A stretch of 64,000 nucleotides of DNA from positions 1,364,001 through 1,428,000 of the forward strand of contig JBDVPM010000008.1 in NCBI GenBank assembly GCA_039968605.1, written 5' to 3'. Numbering within the stretch: position 1 is the stretch's first letter; each line of letters begins with the position of its first letter. Below the pieces are notes generated by a model that had not been told where the DNA came from, searched no databases, and saw nothing but the letters and a program-made list of their open reading frames with translations. This document shows, piece by piece, positions 36,036-45,542 of the stretch. The position numbers and the translations under genes were made by a program. Source of the stretch: Alteripontixanthobacter sp. (GTDB taxonomy: Bacteria > Pseudomonadota > Alphaproteobacteria > Sphingomonadales > Sphingomonadaceae).

Positions 36036-36929
36036 TCAACCCGCCCGCGAAGCCTCGTAGATTTCGTCGATTGCGGCGGCGAGCGCTGCGTCGAATTCCG
36101 CATCGTTCATCTGCGCCTTCAGCTCGGCGAGTAGCGCGCGGCTGAAGCTGGCGATCATGCCGTTGTTCTTCGCCAGCTCGCGCACAGCATCCGCGCGGCT
36201 GTAACCGCCCGACAATGCGACCACGCGCAGGACCTTGGGGTGATCGACCAGAGCTTGATAGGTATTCGCCTTCACCGGCAGGGTAAGTTTCCACATTACC
36301 TGCTGATCGGAGCCAAGCCGTTCCAGCTGCTCCAGCGCGCTTGCCAGCAGCATGGCTTCGGCTTCGCCGCGGCTATCGCTGTCGAGCGAAACTTCCGGCT
36401 CCAATATCGGCATCAATCCATTATCGAGGATGCGCAGGCCGAAATCCATTTGCTGGCGCACATTGTCCGCCACGCCCTGCTCGTCCGCCGAGTGAATAAC
36501 GCTGCGCATCTTGGTGCCGAACACGCCCAGCTCTTTCGCCCGGGCGCACATTTCGTCCAGCCGCGGCATATCTTTCATCTGCTGCGCGCCGTTGGCCTCG
36601 CCATGCATACCGGCATCGACTTTCAGGAACGGCACGATCCCCTTATTCGCCAACTTTTCAGGGACCGGCATGCCGTCCGCCATGCAGCCATTCATCGTTT
36701 TTTCGAACAGGATCGCGCCCAGCACCTGGTCGCCCGTGAATGCCGGAGAATTCACGATCCGGCAGCGCATCTCGTGGATCTTGGCGAACATCTCGTCATC
36801 GCCCGACCACTCGCTGTCTTCCACCCCGTAACCGCGCAAAGCCTTGGGAGTGGAGCCGCCCGACTGGTCAAGCGCAGCAATAAATCCGTTTCCTTTGGCG
36901 ATCTTGGCAGTCATCTCGGCGGTGTTCAT
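36036..36929 (-). CDS. fba: Class I fructose-bisphosphate aldolase
   Basis: 297 residues from the ATG at 36929; an ATG three codons earlier is possible. A Schiff-base (class I) aldolase of the bacterial type: ALDQSGGSTPKAL, FLKVDAGMHGEANG, PILEPEVSLDSDSR and the active-site Lys in MWKLTLP, then SGGYSR for phosphate binding. It joins or splits fructose 1,6-bisphosphate in glycolysis and gluconeogenesis. Confidence 0.94.
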   Translation of the reverse strand: MNTAEMTAKIAKGNGFIAALDQSGGSTPKALRGYGVEDSEWSGDDEMFAKIHEMRCRIVNSPAFTGDQVLGAILFEKTMNGCMADGMPVPEKLANKGIVPFLKVDAGMHGEANGAQQMKDMPRLDEMCARAKELGVFGTKMRSVIHSADEQGVADNVRQQMDFGLRILDNGLMPILEPEVSLDSDSRGEAEAMLLASALEQLERLGSDQQVMWKLTLPVKANTYQALVDHPKVLRVVALSGGYSRADAVRELAKNNGMIASFSRALLAELKAQMNDAEFDAALAAAIDEIYEASRAG

Positions 36930-37055
36930 CGGGGGCATTCCTTCGCAGGTGAGTTCGTATTGGTCCGCGCTTTAGCCAGCGCGCGGGACAGCGGCAAGCT
37001 TCGCCGGAACAAGGCAGGGGCACACAACGTAGAGATACCGAAGAAGGAGACGATA

Positions 37056-37817
37056 ATGGCCATGCTCGACGACACGCAGGAACAGCTTTGCAGCGAGAAT
37101 ACGACAGATTTCAGCGATTTGAAGGCGCTTTACATCAATTGCACGCTGAAATATCCGGGGCAGGACAGCCACACCGACACGCTGATCGACATGGCTGCCG
37201 AAATCATGGAGAAAAATGGGGTCACGGTGGACCGTATCCGCGCGACCGAGCACGATATCGCCTGGGGCGTCTATCCCGACATGACCGAACATGGCGCCGA
37301 CAAGGACGATTGGCCGGAAATCTGGCCGCGCGTGGAAGCCGCCGATATCGTCATTCTCGGCACGCCGATCTGGCTCGGCGAAAAAAGCAGCGTGTGCCAG
37401 ATGATCATCGAGAAGCTCTACGCCCATTCGGGACAGACCAACGACAAGGGGCAGTACATCTTTTACGGCAAGGTCGGCGGTACGCTGATCACGGGGAACG
37501 AGGACGGGATCAAGCATTGCGGAATGGGCATCCTCTATTCGATGCAGCATGTCGGCTTTACCATCCCGCCGCAGGCCGATGCCGGCTGGATCGGCGAGGC
37601 AGGGCCGGGCCCCAGCTATGGCGACGAGAAGGACGATGGCAGCCGTGTAGGCTTCGACAATGAATTCACGCGCCGCAACACGACCTTCATGGTGTGGAAC
37701 CTGATGCATAGCGCGCGCATGTTGAAGGATGCGGGCGGTCTGCCTGCGCATGGCAACAGCCGGGAACTGTGGGACGAGGGCCTGCGCTTCGATGCGCCGA
37801 ACCCGGATTACCGCTAG
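37056..37817 (+). CDS. Flavodoxin-like / NADPH-dependent FMN reductase family protein
   Basis: A 253-residue protein, ATG with GAAGGAG seven bases upstream. The N-terminal flavodoxin fold has the FMN phosphate loop NCTLKYPGQDSHTDTLID and the second loop GTPIWLGEKSS, then TGNEDGIKH. It probably reduces a quinone, metal or other acceptor; no clear partner. Its TAG stop overlaps the stop of the oppositely oriented gene at 37814 (shared CTAG). Confidence 0.87.
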   Translation: MAMLDDTQEQLCSENTTDFSDLKALYINCTLKYPGQDSHTDTLIDMAAEIMEKNGVTVDRIRATEHDIAWGVYPDMTEHGADKDDWPEIWPRVEAADIVILGTPIWLGEKSSVCQMIIEKLYAHSGQTNDKGQYIFYGKVGGTLITGNEDGIKHCGMGILYSMQHVGFTIPPQADAGWIGEAGPGPSYGDEKDDGSRVGFDNEFTRRNTTFMVWNLMHSARMLKDAGGLPAHGNSRELWDEGLRFDAPNPDYR

Positions 37818-38470
37818 GCCGGGGCAGTCTTCGCCGCGATCAGATTGATCGCGATGGAGATGCGTGTCCCCTCGCCGTTGAACGGCCGCACGGCATGTTG
37901 CAGCCAGCTGGGGAACATCACGATCAGTCCTGTACGCGGGCGGATGGCGATTTCGTTGTGGATCGCGCGTCCGTCCGCGCCTTTCAGACGCAGATCGGGC
38001 GCGGTCATTCGGATCATCGGCATTCTGGGGTCGAGCAATTGCAGCTCTCCGCCCAGCCCCGCTTCGCCGCTGCCTGCATAGCCATCATCCAGATAGGCGA
38101 CGGCCGACCAGAAACTGCCGGGATGCGAATGATATTGGTTGGCATTACCCCTGGTGCTGACATTGGCCCACATTTCGGGGTGCCAGCCATAGTCCCCTTG
38201 CGCGAAATCCGTGCCCGCAGCCGCCTTGCTGTCCAGCGTGGCGCTGTCGGCCATCTGCATGGCCTTGTGCGCAAGCGCCCGCGCCGCTTCGCCGCCCCAA
38301 TCGAGCATATCGGTGTTCGAATGCCAGCCGCCAATATTGGAGATGTCGACCCCCGCCGCATCGCGCGCCCGCTCCGCCTCCACCGCTTCGCGCAATGCCG
38401 CGATTCCGGCCTCGCTTTGCAGCGTATCGGAGATGAACGGCGTGGCGAAGAAATGGCGGTTTTCGATCAT
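37814..38470 (-). CDS. TIGR02466-type putative 2-oxoglutarate/Fe(II) oxygenase
   Basis: 218 residues from the ATG at 38470, overlapping the pgk stop by four bases (ATGA). The double-stranded beta-helix iron site is visible: [18 protein letters not shown] contains the first His and Asp region, and [26 protein letters not shown] holds the second His and the Arg for 2-oxoglutarate. I recall this as the putative 2OG-Fe(II) oxygenase family TIGR02466. Substrate unknown. Coupled to glycolytic genes in the same operon. Confidence 0.82.
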   Translation of the reverse strand: MIENRHFFATPFISDTLQSEAGIAALREAVEAERARDAAGVDISNIGGWHSNTDMLDWGGEAARALAHKAMQMADSATLDSKAAAGTDFAQGDYGWHPEMWANVSTRGNANQYHSHPGSFWSAVAYLDDGYAGSGEAGLGGELQLLDPRMPMIRMTAPDLRLKGADGRAIHNEIAIRPRTGLIVMFPSWLQHAVRPFNGEGTRISIAINLIAAKTAPA

Positions 38471-39669
38471 GCTTTCAGCGCGGCTACTCCGGGCAGCTGC
38501 TTGCCTTCCATCCATTCGAGGAACGCGCCGCCTGCTGCGCTGACGAAGGTGAAATCGTCCTTGACCCCGGCATGGGCGAGTGCGGCAACGGTGTCCCCGC
38601 CGCCCGCCACCGAAACCAGCGAGCCATCCTGCGTCAGCGCAGCGGCGGTCTTCGCAAGCGCCACCGTCGCCTCGTCGAAAGGCGGCGTTTCGAACGCGCC
38701 GAGCGGTCCGTTCCAAACCAGCGTGCGGCAGGTTTTCAGCACGTCCGCCAGCGCCTCTGTCGCCTGCGGTCCGATATCGAGGATCATCTCGTCCGCGCCG
38801 ACCTCGTGGACGTTGCAGGTCCGCAAGCTGGCCGGGTTGGCGGCAAATTCCTTCGCCACCACCACATCGTAGGGCAGGTGCACGGTGCAGCCGGCATGGT
38901 CCGCTTCGTCGAGGATTGTGTTGGCCGTATCGGTCAGGTCATGCTCGCACAGCGACTTGCCCACATCCACGCCGCGCGCGGCAAGGAACGTATTGGCCAT
39001 CCCGCCGCCGATGATCAAGTGCTGCACCTTGCCGACCAGATTGTGCAGCACATCGAGCTTGCTCGAAACTTTCGCGCCGCCAACCACAGCTGCGACCGGC
39101 GTTTCAGGATTGCCCAGCGCCGCGTCGAGCGCCTTCAGCTCCGCTTCCATCGCGCGGCCTGCATAGGCGGGCAATATCCGCGCCAGCCCTTCGGTGCTGG
39201 CATGGGCGCGGTGCGCGGCGGAAAAGGCATCGTTGACGTAAAAATCGCCATATTCGGCCATTGCAGCGGCGAATTCGGGATCGTTCGCTTCCTCGCCCGG
39301 CCAGAAGCGAACATTGTCGAGCAGGCCGATATCGCCGGGGCGCAAGATGCCGATGGATTGTTCGACCACCGGGCCGGAAACCTCGGGGATGAACATCAGT
39401 TCCTTGTCCAGCACACCCTCGACATCGCCGACCACCATGCTGGTCGACAATACCGAGGATCGCTGGCCGCCGGGACGCCCGAAATGGGCCAGCAACAGCA
39501 CCTTGGCGCCCTTGTCGGCTAGTTCGAGAATGGTCGGCCTGGCCGCTTCCACCCGCGTGACATCGGTGGCCGAGCCATCCTTCATCGGCAGGTTCAGATC
39601 GACCCGAACCAGCGCAACCTGACCGGTCAGATCCTCTGGCAGGTCATCGAGGGTTTTGAAGTTTGGCAT
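38467..39669 (-). CDS. pgk: Phosphoglycerate kinase
   Basis: A 400-residue glycolytic kinase making ATP from 1,3-bisphosphoglycerate. The N-terminal signature [12 protein letters not shown], the substrate block [24 protein letters not shown] and the nucleotide-binding [19 protein letters not shown] and [10 protein letters not shown] are intact. It lies 40 bases downstream of gap. Confidence 0.96.
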   Translation of the reverse strand: MPNFKTLDDLPEDLTGQVALVRVDLNLPMKDGSATDVTRVEAARPTILELADKGAKVLLLAHFGRPGGQRSSVLSTSMVVGDVEGVLDKELMFIPEVSGPVVEQSIGILRPGDIGLLDNVRFWPGEEANDPEFAAAMAEYGDFYVNDAFSAAHRAHASTEGLARILPAYAGRAMEAELKALDAALGNPETPVAAVVGGAKVSSKLDVLHNLVGKVQHLIIGGGMANTFLAARGVDVGKSLCEHDLTDTANTILDEADHAGCTVHLPYDVVVAKEFAANPASLRTCNVHEVGADEMILDIGPQATEALADVLKTCRTLVWNGPLGAFETPPFDEATVALAKTAAALTQDGSLVSVAGGGDTVAALAHAGVKDDFTFVSAAGGAFLEWMEGKQLPGVAALKA

Positions 39670-39709
39670 TGGTCCATCCCTTTCCTCTCCCGGCGGGAGA
39701 AGAATTTTG

Positions 39710-40714
39710 TCACAAACCCGCCATCACTCCGGCGGTGTCGATCATGCGGTTCGAGAAACCCCATTCATTATCGTACCACGAAACCACGCGGGCCAGCTTG
39801 CCTTCCATCACCGAAGTTTCGAGGCTGTCCACCGTGCTGCTGGCGGGATGGTGGTTGAAGTCCGAGGAAACCAGCGGCTGTTCGGTGAAGTCCAGCACAC
39901 CCTTCATCGGCCCTTCGGCGGCGGCTTTCAGCGCCGCGTTGAGTTCCTCCGCAGAGGTGTCGCGGCCCGGCGTGAACACCAGATCGATCAGCGAGACATT
40001 GGGCGTGGGAACGCGCACGCTGGAACCGTCCAGCTTGCCGTTGAGCTCGGGCAGCACCAGGCCCACGGCGCGGGCTGCGCCGGTGGTGGTCGGGATCATG
40101 TTCTGTGCCCCGCCGCGCGCGCGGCGCATGTCGGAATGCATCTGGTCCAGCATGCGCTGATCGTTGGTGTAGCTGTGGATCGTGGTCATGAAACCGCGTT
40201 CGATGCCCACCGTGTCGTTCAGCACCTTGGCGACCGGGGCGAGGCAGTTGGTGGTGCAGCTGGCGTTGGAGACGATATCGTCTTCCGCCGTCAGGCTGTC
40301 CTGGTTCACTCCGAATACCACCGTCTTGGAAACACCCTTGGCCGGGGCGGAGATCAGCACCTTTTTCGCGCCTGCCGAGATGTGCGGCCGCGCGGCTTCG
40401 TCGCTTTGGAAAAAGCCGGTGCATTCCAGCACCAGTTCCACGCCCATATCGGCATGCGGAAGATTGCCGGGATCGCGCTTGGAGGTAACCTTGATGCCCT
40501 TCCCGTTCACCGTGATCGTGTCGCCATCGACCGAGACGGTGCCGGGGAAGCGCCCATGCGTGCTGTCATACTGGAACAACAGCGCGTTGGCATCCGCATC
40601 CGCCAGATCGTTGATCGCGACCAGTTCCAGATCGTGGTCGTCCCGCTCCAACAGAGCGCGCGCCACCAGCCGCCCGATACGTCCGAAACCGTTGATTGCA
40701 ACCTTGGTAGCCAT
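39710..40714 (-). CDS. gap: Glyceraldehyde-3-phosphate dehydrogenase
   Basis: A 334-residue enzyme. The Rossmann motif is [15 protein letters not shown], the catalytic Cys lies in [13 protein letters not shown], and the His partner in the block HSYTNDQ. NAD specificity is likely. It sits between tkt and pgk in the same direction, 15 bases after tkt. Confidence 0.96.
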   Translation of the reverse strand: MATKVAINGFGRIGRLVARALLERDDHDLELVAINDLADADANALLFQYDSTHGRFPGTVSVDGDTITVNGKGIKVTSKRDPGNLPHADMGVELVLECTGFFQSDEAARPHISAGAKKVLISAPAKGVSKTVVFGVNQDSLTAEDDIVSNASCTTNCLAPVAKVLNDTVGIERGFMTTIHSYTNDQRMLDQMHSDMRRARGGAQNMIPTTTGAARAVGLVLPELNGKLDGSSVRVPTPNVSLIDLVFTPGRDTSAEELNAALKAAAEGPMKGVLDFTEQPLVSSDFNHHPASSTVDSLETSVMEGKLARVVSWYDNEWGFSNRMIDTAGVMAGL

Positions 40715-40729
40715 GCGAAAAACTCCTGC

Positions 40730-42730
40730 TTAAGCGTTCAATTTGCTTGTTATTTGAGGGACGATTGCGTCCACCGTAAAACCGAATTTGGCGAACAGGT
40801 CGCCAGCCGGGGCGCTGGCGCCGAAGCGGTCCAGTCCGATGGTCAGCCCGTCCATCCCGACATAGCGTTCCCAGCCCAGCGTGCAGCCCGCCTCTACCGA
40901 GACTTTCAGTACATCGGCAGGCAGCAGATCCGCGCGGTAGGCGGCATCCTGCGCATCGAACAATTCGGTGCCCGGCATGGAGACGACATCTGCGCCGATG
41001 CCCTGCGCCTCCAGCGCCTCGGCCACTTCGGCGGCCAGATGGACCTCGCTGCCCGTGGCAACCAATACCACTTGGCGCGCTGCACTGGCCGCGCGCAGGC
41101 GATAGCCACCCTTTGCACACCGGTTGCTTGCCGCACTCCAATTCTCGTCCCCCTCGCCGCGCATCTGCGGCAGGCCCTGGCGCGACAGGGCGAGCACCGA
41201 AGGGGTTTCCGGCGTTTGCAGTGCCAGCGCCCAGCATTCGGCGGTCTCGATCACGTCGCACGGGCGATAGGTATTGAGATTGGGGATCAGGCGCAGGCTC
41301 ATCACCTGTTCCACCGGCTGGTGGGTCGGGCCGTCTTCGCCAAGCCCGATGCTGTCATGCGTCATCACATAGACCACGCCGGTCTGCTGCAATGCGCTCA
41401 ACCGGATGGCGTTGCGGCAATAATCGCTGAAGATCAGGAAGGTGCCGCCATAAGGGACTACGCCGCCATGCAGCGACATGCCGTTCATCGCCGCCGCCAT
41501 GCCGAATTCGCGAATGCCGTAATAGACATAGCGCCCCGCAGGATCGTCGGCCGTCATCGGAGACGTATGGCCCGTCTTGGTGTTGTTCGATCCGGTCAGA
41601 TCGGCGCTGCCGCCTACCATTTGCGGGATCGCGCCGGTCAGGTGCTCCAGCGCCATTTCGCTCGCCTTGCGGGTGGCAACCTTCTTGGGCTCTGCGGCCA
41701 GCCCGGCGATCAGCCCTTCCAGCGCCGGTCCGGCGAGGTCGCCCACATTTGCCATGTGGCTTTCGAACTTGCCGCGCCGGTCATTGTCCGAAGCCAGGCG
41801 GTCCCGCCACTCCGAATGCGCCTGCGCGCCGCGATCAGCGGTTGCGCGCCAGTCGGACAAAATTTCTTCGGGTACTTCGAACGGCTCGTGCGACCAGCCC
41901 AGCTGTTCGCGGGCGCCTTCGATTTCCTCGGGACCGAGTGGCGCACCGTGAGTGGCGGCGGTGCCCTGCTTGGTCGGAGCGCCTTTGCCGATCACGGTCT
42001 TGCACGCGACCAGCGACGGGCGATCATCGCCAACAGCCTCGTCCAGCGCGGCGCGGATCGATGCCGGATCGTGCCCGTCGCAGCTGACCACGTGCCAGCC
42101 GGTCGCGCGGTAACGGGCGGGAATATCCTCGCAGGTCGAAAGGTCGGTCGCCCCGTCGATGGTAATGTTGTTGTCGTCCCACAGAACCACCAGCTTGCCC
42201 AGGCCGAGATTGCCCGCCAGCCCGATCGCCTCGTGATTGATGCCTTCCATCAGGCAGCCATCGCCAGCGATTACCCAGGTACGGTGATCCACCAGATCGC
42301 CGCCGAACACGCCGTTCAAATGCCGTTCCGCCATGGCCATGCCGACACCCATCGCCAGGCCCTGGCCAAGCGGGCCGGTGGTACATTCCACGCCGTCCAG
42401 CAGGAAGTTTTCGGGATGGCCGGCGCAGGGGCTGCCCAGCTGGCGGAAATTACGGATATCCTCCATCGTCGGCGCGGCATAGCCGGACAGGTGCAGCAGG
42501 CTGTAAATCAGCATCGAACCATGGCCTGCGCTGAGCACGAAGCGGTCGCGGTCCGCCCAATCGGGTGCCTTGGGATCGTGCTTGAGATACTCGCCCCACA
42601 GCACGGTGGCGACATCGGCCATGCCCATCGGCATTCCCGGATGGCCCGAATTGGCCGCCTGCACCGCATCCATCGATAGCGCCCGGATGGCGTTGGCCAT
42701 GGGCGCAAAACGGTCGGCAGAAATCGTCAT
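40730..42730 (-). CDS. tkt: Transketolase
   Basis: A 666-residue thiamine-diphosphate enzyme of the pentose phosphate pathway. The cofactor motif is GDGCLMEGINHEAIGLAGNLGLGKLVVLWDDNN, and conserved His residues occur in ANSGHPG and SAGHGSMLIY. First gene of tkt-gap-pgk-oxygenase. The upstream region carries a 9-base direct repeat, listed separately. Confidence 0.96.
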   Translation of the reverse strand: MTISADRFAPMANAIRALSMDAVQAANSGHPGMPMGMADVATVLWGEYLKHDPKAPDWADRDRFVLSAGHGSMLIYSLLHLSGYAAPTMEDIRNFRQLGSPCAGHPENFLLDGVECTTGPLGQGLAMGVGMAMAERHLNGVFGGDLVDHRTWVIAGDGCLMEGINHEAIGLAGNLGLGKLVVLWDDNNITIDGATDLSTCEDIPARYRATGWHVVSCDGHDPASIRAALDEAVGDDRPSLVACKTVIGKGAPTKQGTAATHGAPLGPEEIEGAREQLGWSHEPFEVPEEILSDWRATADRGAQAHSEWRDRLASDNDRRGKFESHMANVGDLAGPALEGLIAGLAAEPKKVATRKASEMALEHLTGAIPQMVGGSADLTGSNNTKTGHTSPMTADDPAGRYVYYGIREFGMAAAMNGMSLHGGVVPYGGTFLIFSDYCRNAIRLSALQQTGVVYVMTHDSIGLGEDGPTHQPVEQVMSLRLIPNLNTYRPCDVIETAECWALALQTPETPSVLALSRQGLPQMRGEGDENWSAASNRCAKGGYRLRAASAARQVVLVATGSEVHLAAEVAEALEAQGIGADVVSMPGTELFDAQDAAYRADLLPADVLKVSVEAGCTLGWERYVGMDGLTIGLDRFGASAPAGDLFAKFGFTVDAIVPQITSKLNA

Positions 42731-42749
42731 GTGGAGACTTTCGGGTCTG

Positions 42750-42775
42750 AGTAATTCGAACAGGTCAGTAATTCG
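42750..42775. repeat. Direct repeat upstream of tkt
   Basis: AGTAATTCG occurs at 42750-42758 and 42767-42775, 17 bases apart, starting 20 bases before the tkt start codon. A regulator of the tkt-gap-pgk operon could bind here, but no known consensus fits. Confidence 0.35.
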
Positions 42776-42971
42776 GGCGAGCCTGGGCGATTCGCGGCGC
42801 GCGCGGACCCATCGCCAAGCCGCTTGTCGAGGTCAAGCGTAGCGCGCCCCGCATCCCCAAAGCTAAGCCGAATATCGGAACGGGAGAACAAACCAGCGCC
42901 ACTTCACGCGAGTTTTCAACAATGCCGCTCAACCCTTTGCATGCCCGCCGATTCCCGCTATTTTGCAGTCT

Positions 42972-43166
42972 ATGGACGGCGAACGTATCGAACATGCAGT
43001 GAAGCGTATCGAAAGCGCGTTGGCGCGCATTGCGCATAGCGCCGACACGATCAAACCGGCCCCGCCGTCCGTCTCCGCGTTGGTCGTCGATCACGAGGAA
43101 CTGCGAGAAACGGTTGCGAACTCCTTGAAACAGCTGGACGAATTGATAGGGGAACTGGACAGGTGA
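42972..43166 (+). CDS. Small protein upstream of zapA
   Basis: 64 residues, mainly two amphipathic helices (MDGERIEHAVKRIESALARI and VVDHEELRETVANSLKQLDELIGEL) likely to form a coiled coil. Its stop overlaps the GTG start of zapA by four bases, so the two are translationally coupled. I recall similar short ORFs beside zapA in sphingomonads, but cannot name a function; a cell-division partner is plausible. Confidence 0.75.
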   Translation: MDGERIEHAVKRIESALARIAHSADTIKPAPPSVSALVVDHEELRETVANSLKQLDELIGELDR

Positions 43167-43627
43167 ACGCCAAGCCCACCGAAGTCTCCTTCGCAGTCGG
43201 CGGGCGGAAATATACCGTCGCCTGCGCCCCGGGAGAGGAAGCCAAGGTCGCCTCGCTCGGCGCGCTGATCGATGGCAAGCTGGACCAGCTGGGCGGCAAC
43301 CTCGCCCCGCAGGAAGCGCAGAACCTGTTATTCGCCGCGCTATTGCTGGCCGATGAGTTGCAGGAAGCCCGGTCGCAATCCGACTCCCAGGCCGCCTCCG
43401 GCGAAGATTTGAAGGCCCAGCTGGCCGAGGCACAGCAGCGCGCCGAAACCGCCATTGCCGACAAAGATCGGATGGCGGAGGAGCTTGAGAAAACTAGCAA
43501 GGCGGCCATTGGCTCCTCTCCCACGCCCGCCGCCGCCGATCCAGATCTCGCCCCCGCGCTGGAACGCTTTGCCGGAATGTTGGAAGAATGCGCAGATAAG
43601 CTTGAGGGTAAGGCCCCGGCACCCTAA
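43163..43627 (+). CDS. zapA: Cell division protein ZapA, extended
   Basis: A 154-residue protein, GTG start. Residues 1-70 carry the ZapA fold (VSFAVGGRKYTVACAPGEEAKVASLGALID) with a coiled-coil region (about 55-95); the remaining 55 residues are an Ala/Glu-rich extension absent from E. coli ZapA (about 109 residues). It should bundle FtsZ filaments at midcell. The zapA-6S RNA-cyclo-ligase order after it is a familiar bacterial arrangement. Confidence 0.88.
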   Translation: MNAKPTEVSFAVGGRKYTVACAPGEEAKVASLGALIDGKLDQLGGNLAPQEAQNLLFAALLLADELQEARSQSDSQAASGEDLKAQLAEAQQRAETAIADKDRMAEELEKTSKAAIGSSPTPAAADPDLAPALERFAGMLEECADKLEGKAPAP

Positions 43628-43634
43628 ATACCTT

Positions 43635-43785
43635 GCTGGCGAGACTGCCCGGTACGAGCCGATCACTATCCCCGGGGCTATAAGCAATCCTAGGGAGCTG
43701 TCCCTGCCGGGAGTAACGGGCCGAGCAATCGGAACCCGGGGCTCCTATGTATACGGCGCCCACCTGACGTTTTAGGCGTCGGCGG
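43635..43785 (+). ncRNA. ssrS: 6S RNA
   Basis: No gene fits the stretch between zapA and the 5-FTHF cyclo-ligase gene, which is the classic position of ssrS. The sequence folds into a long imperfect hairpin with CCGAT and ATCGG pairing across the middle and an AGGGAGCTGTCCCT hairpin near 43692-43705. 6S RNA binds sigma-70 RNA polymerase in stationary phase. Boundaries are approximate (plus or minus 15 bases) and rest on position plus folding by eye. Confidence 0.7.
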
Positions 43786-43905
43786 ATTTATACCGGCAAA
43801 CGACCCATGGTGGTCTCGCTTTTTATTGGGGTGCAGTCGGGCACCCGCCCTTCCTGGCTGCGCCGTGCCACGCCCCACCTCGACTTCCGGCAACATCACC
43901 CCATA

Positions 43906-44505
43906 ATGGGCAGTGTGATCAGCAAAACAGACCTTCGCAAACAGCTCCGCATGGCCCGGAAGGAACATGCCGCAGCGCAGCCGGACTCGATCCGGGCGCT
44001 GCTGTTCAAACGCCCGCCCGCGCCGCTGCTCGATCTGATCCCGCAAGGTGCAACTATCGGGCTGTATCACGCCAATTCGGACGAAGCGCCGGCGGCCGGA
44101 TACGCCAGGTTTTTCTCCGAGGCTGGCCACCCTATCGCCCTCCCCCGGTTCTCCAATTGCGAGGCGCCGATGGAATTTGCGCGGCACAGCGATCCGTTCG
44201 GCGAAACCGATCTGGAACAGGGCGCTTTCGGCATGATGCAGCCGCTTGCCGATGCCCCGACCGAAAAGCCTGATGTGCTGTTCGTGCCGCTGGTCGGGTT
44301 TACTGCGGATGGCGAACGGCTCGGCCAGGGCGGCGGACATTACGATCGCTGGCTGGCGGAGCATCCTGAGACGATCGCGATCGGGATGGCGTGGGACGTT
44401 CAATTGACCGAGACATTGCCCAGCGAACCGCACGACCGTTCGCTGGCGGCAGTCGTCACCCCCACTCGCCTTTATGGCCCATTCGAGGAAGCCGATAATG
44501 CGTGA
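43906..44505 (+). CDS. 5-formyltetrahydrofolate cyclo-ligase
   Basis: 199 residues from the ATG at 43906 (the open frame goes upstream to 43807 without conservation). It converts 5-formyl-THF to 5,10-methenyl-THF with ATP. Motifs: TDLRKQLRMARKEH at the start, PLVGFTADGERLGQGGGHYDRWL with the Gly-rich substrate loop and VTPTRLYG. Its stop overlaps the start of the DUF2842 gene. Confidence 0.9.
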   Translation: MGSVISKTDLRKQLRMARKEHAAAQPDSIRALLFKRPPAPLLDLIPQGATIGLYHANSDEAPAAGYARFFSEAGHPIALPRFSNCEAPMEFARHSDPFGETDLEQGAFGMMQPLADAPTEKPDVLFVPLVGFTADGERLGQGGGHYDRWLAEHPETIAIGMAWDVQLTETLPSEPHDRSLAAVVTPTRLYGPFEEADNA

Positions 44506-44728
44506 AGAACCGACCTGGCGCATTCCGGTGGGGATCCTGGCGCTGGTCATAGGACTGACCGCCTACGCCCTGTTTTTCGTAGGCATATCCGACTGGATCA
44601 CGCGCCAGCATGTCGCGCTGCAGACGATCATTTACATCGTGCTCGGCACGGCCTGGCTGTTGCCGCTGCGACGTTTCCTGATCTGGATGGAAACCGGCAA
44701 ATGGAGCGCACCGGACAAGGCCGAATAG
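44498..44728 (+). CDS. DUF2842 small membrane protein
   Basis: 76 residues with two membrane helices (about 9-30 and 40-60) and the ending RRFLIWMETGKW that I associate with DUF2842. It starts inside the end of the cyclo-ligase gene, so the two are coupled. Function unknown. Confidence 0.85.
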   Translation: MREEPTWRIPVGILALVIGLTAYALFFVGISDWITRQHVALQTIIYIVLGTAWLLPLRRFLIWMETGKWSAPDKAE

Positions 44729-44800
44729 AGCCGAGTAGCGCGACTAAACCGCGCCGCGCGCCATGCACTTTCGAACCTGTTCTGGTAAGGAAAACCGCAA

Positions 44801-44877
<77 letters not shown>

Positions 44878-45059
44878 TAACCAGGAACCGTGCGGTCCCG
44901 CTTGCGAGCAGCGCCACTAGGCCAGCGCGTTGGCGGTGTCAACTGGACTTGAGCGGGTATTTTTATCTCGCTCCCACAGGGTCAATCGCAAGGCCGAATT
45001 AACCATATTTTCGCACCTGGCTGGCAATGCTTTTTCTTGTCGGAACAGGGGGCTTGGCT

Positions 45060-45542
45060 GTGCGAATAAAGCGAGGATTTGGACGGATGGGGTTGCTGCT
45101 AGGCTCGGTTAGCTGCCTGCTGACCGGCGGCCTTGCAGCCCAATCGGCGCTATCGATCAGCCGCGCCGTCTATATCGAAAATCGCGCCGAAAGCAGCGCT
45201 GCTGGCACCGTACGCGCAATCGAACCTGCTTCCACCTTGCAAAAAGGCGATCGGGTGGTTCTGCTGGTTGAATGGAACGCCGCATCGCCGGGGCTGCAAC
45301 AGACCGCGCGCGGCTATCTGGTTTCCAGCGAAGTACCGCGCCACCTCGCCTTCCAGCAATCGAGCCACGATACGCTGGAGATATCCGCCGATGGCGGACG
45401 CAGCTGGGGCCGCCTGGGCACCTTGCGTATCGCATCGCGGCTCGCTTCGCCCGAAGATGCGACTCATCTGCGCTGGAGCGTCGCGCCTAGCCGCCTCGCC
45501 AAGGGTCGCGGACGAATTGCCTATAGCGCGCTGGTCCGCTAG
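45060..45542 (+). CDS. Hypothetical exported protein
   Basis: 160 residues from the GTG at 45060, with a basic start (VRIKRGFGR) and a hydrophobic core ending at LAAQS, a signal peptide; the upstream GGGGG supports this start over the ATG at 45087 or a longer frame. The mature protein looks like a beta-sandwich (GDRVVLLVEWNA, RGYLVSSEVPRHLAFQ, LEISADGGRSWG). I do not recognise it; it resembles no enzyme I know. It converges with the bkd operon. Confidence 0.6.
   Translation: MRIKRGFGRMGLLLGSVSCLLTGGLAAQSALSISRAVYIENRAESSAAGTVRAIEPASTLQKGDRVVLLVEWNAASPGLQQTARGYLVSSEVPRHLAFQQSSHDTLEISADGGRSWGRLGTLRIASRLASPEDATHLRWSVAPSRLAKGRGRIAYSALVR

Noticed and set aside
39686-39700. TCTCCC-GGC-GGGAGA hairpin between gap and pgk
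   Set aside because: Short stem, no T run, within a 40-base gap of an operon, and it overlaps the ribosome site region of pgk; not enough to call a regulator.
39656-42679. A 1007-codon open frame on the plus strand
   Set aside because: It lies antisense to pgk, gap and tkt and has the His/Arg/Gln-rich composition typical of the mirror frame of GC-rich genes; no domain is visible.
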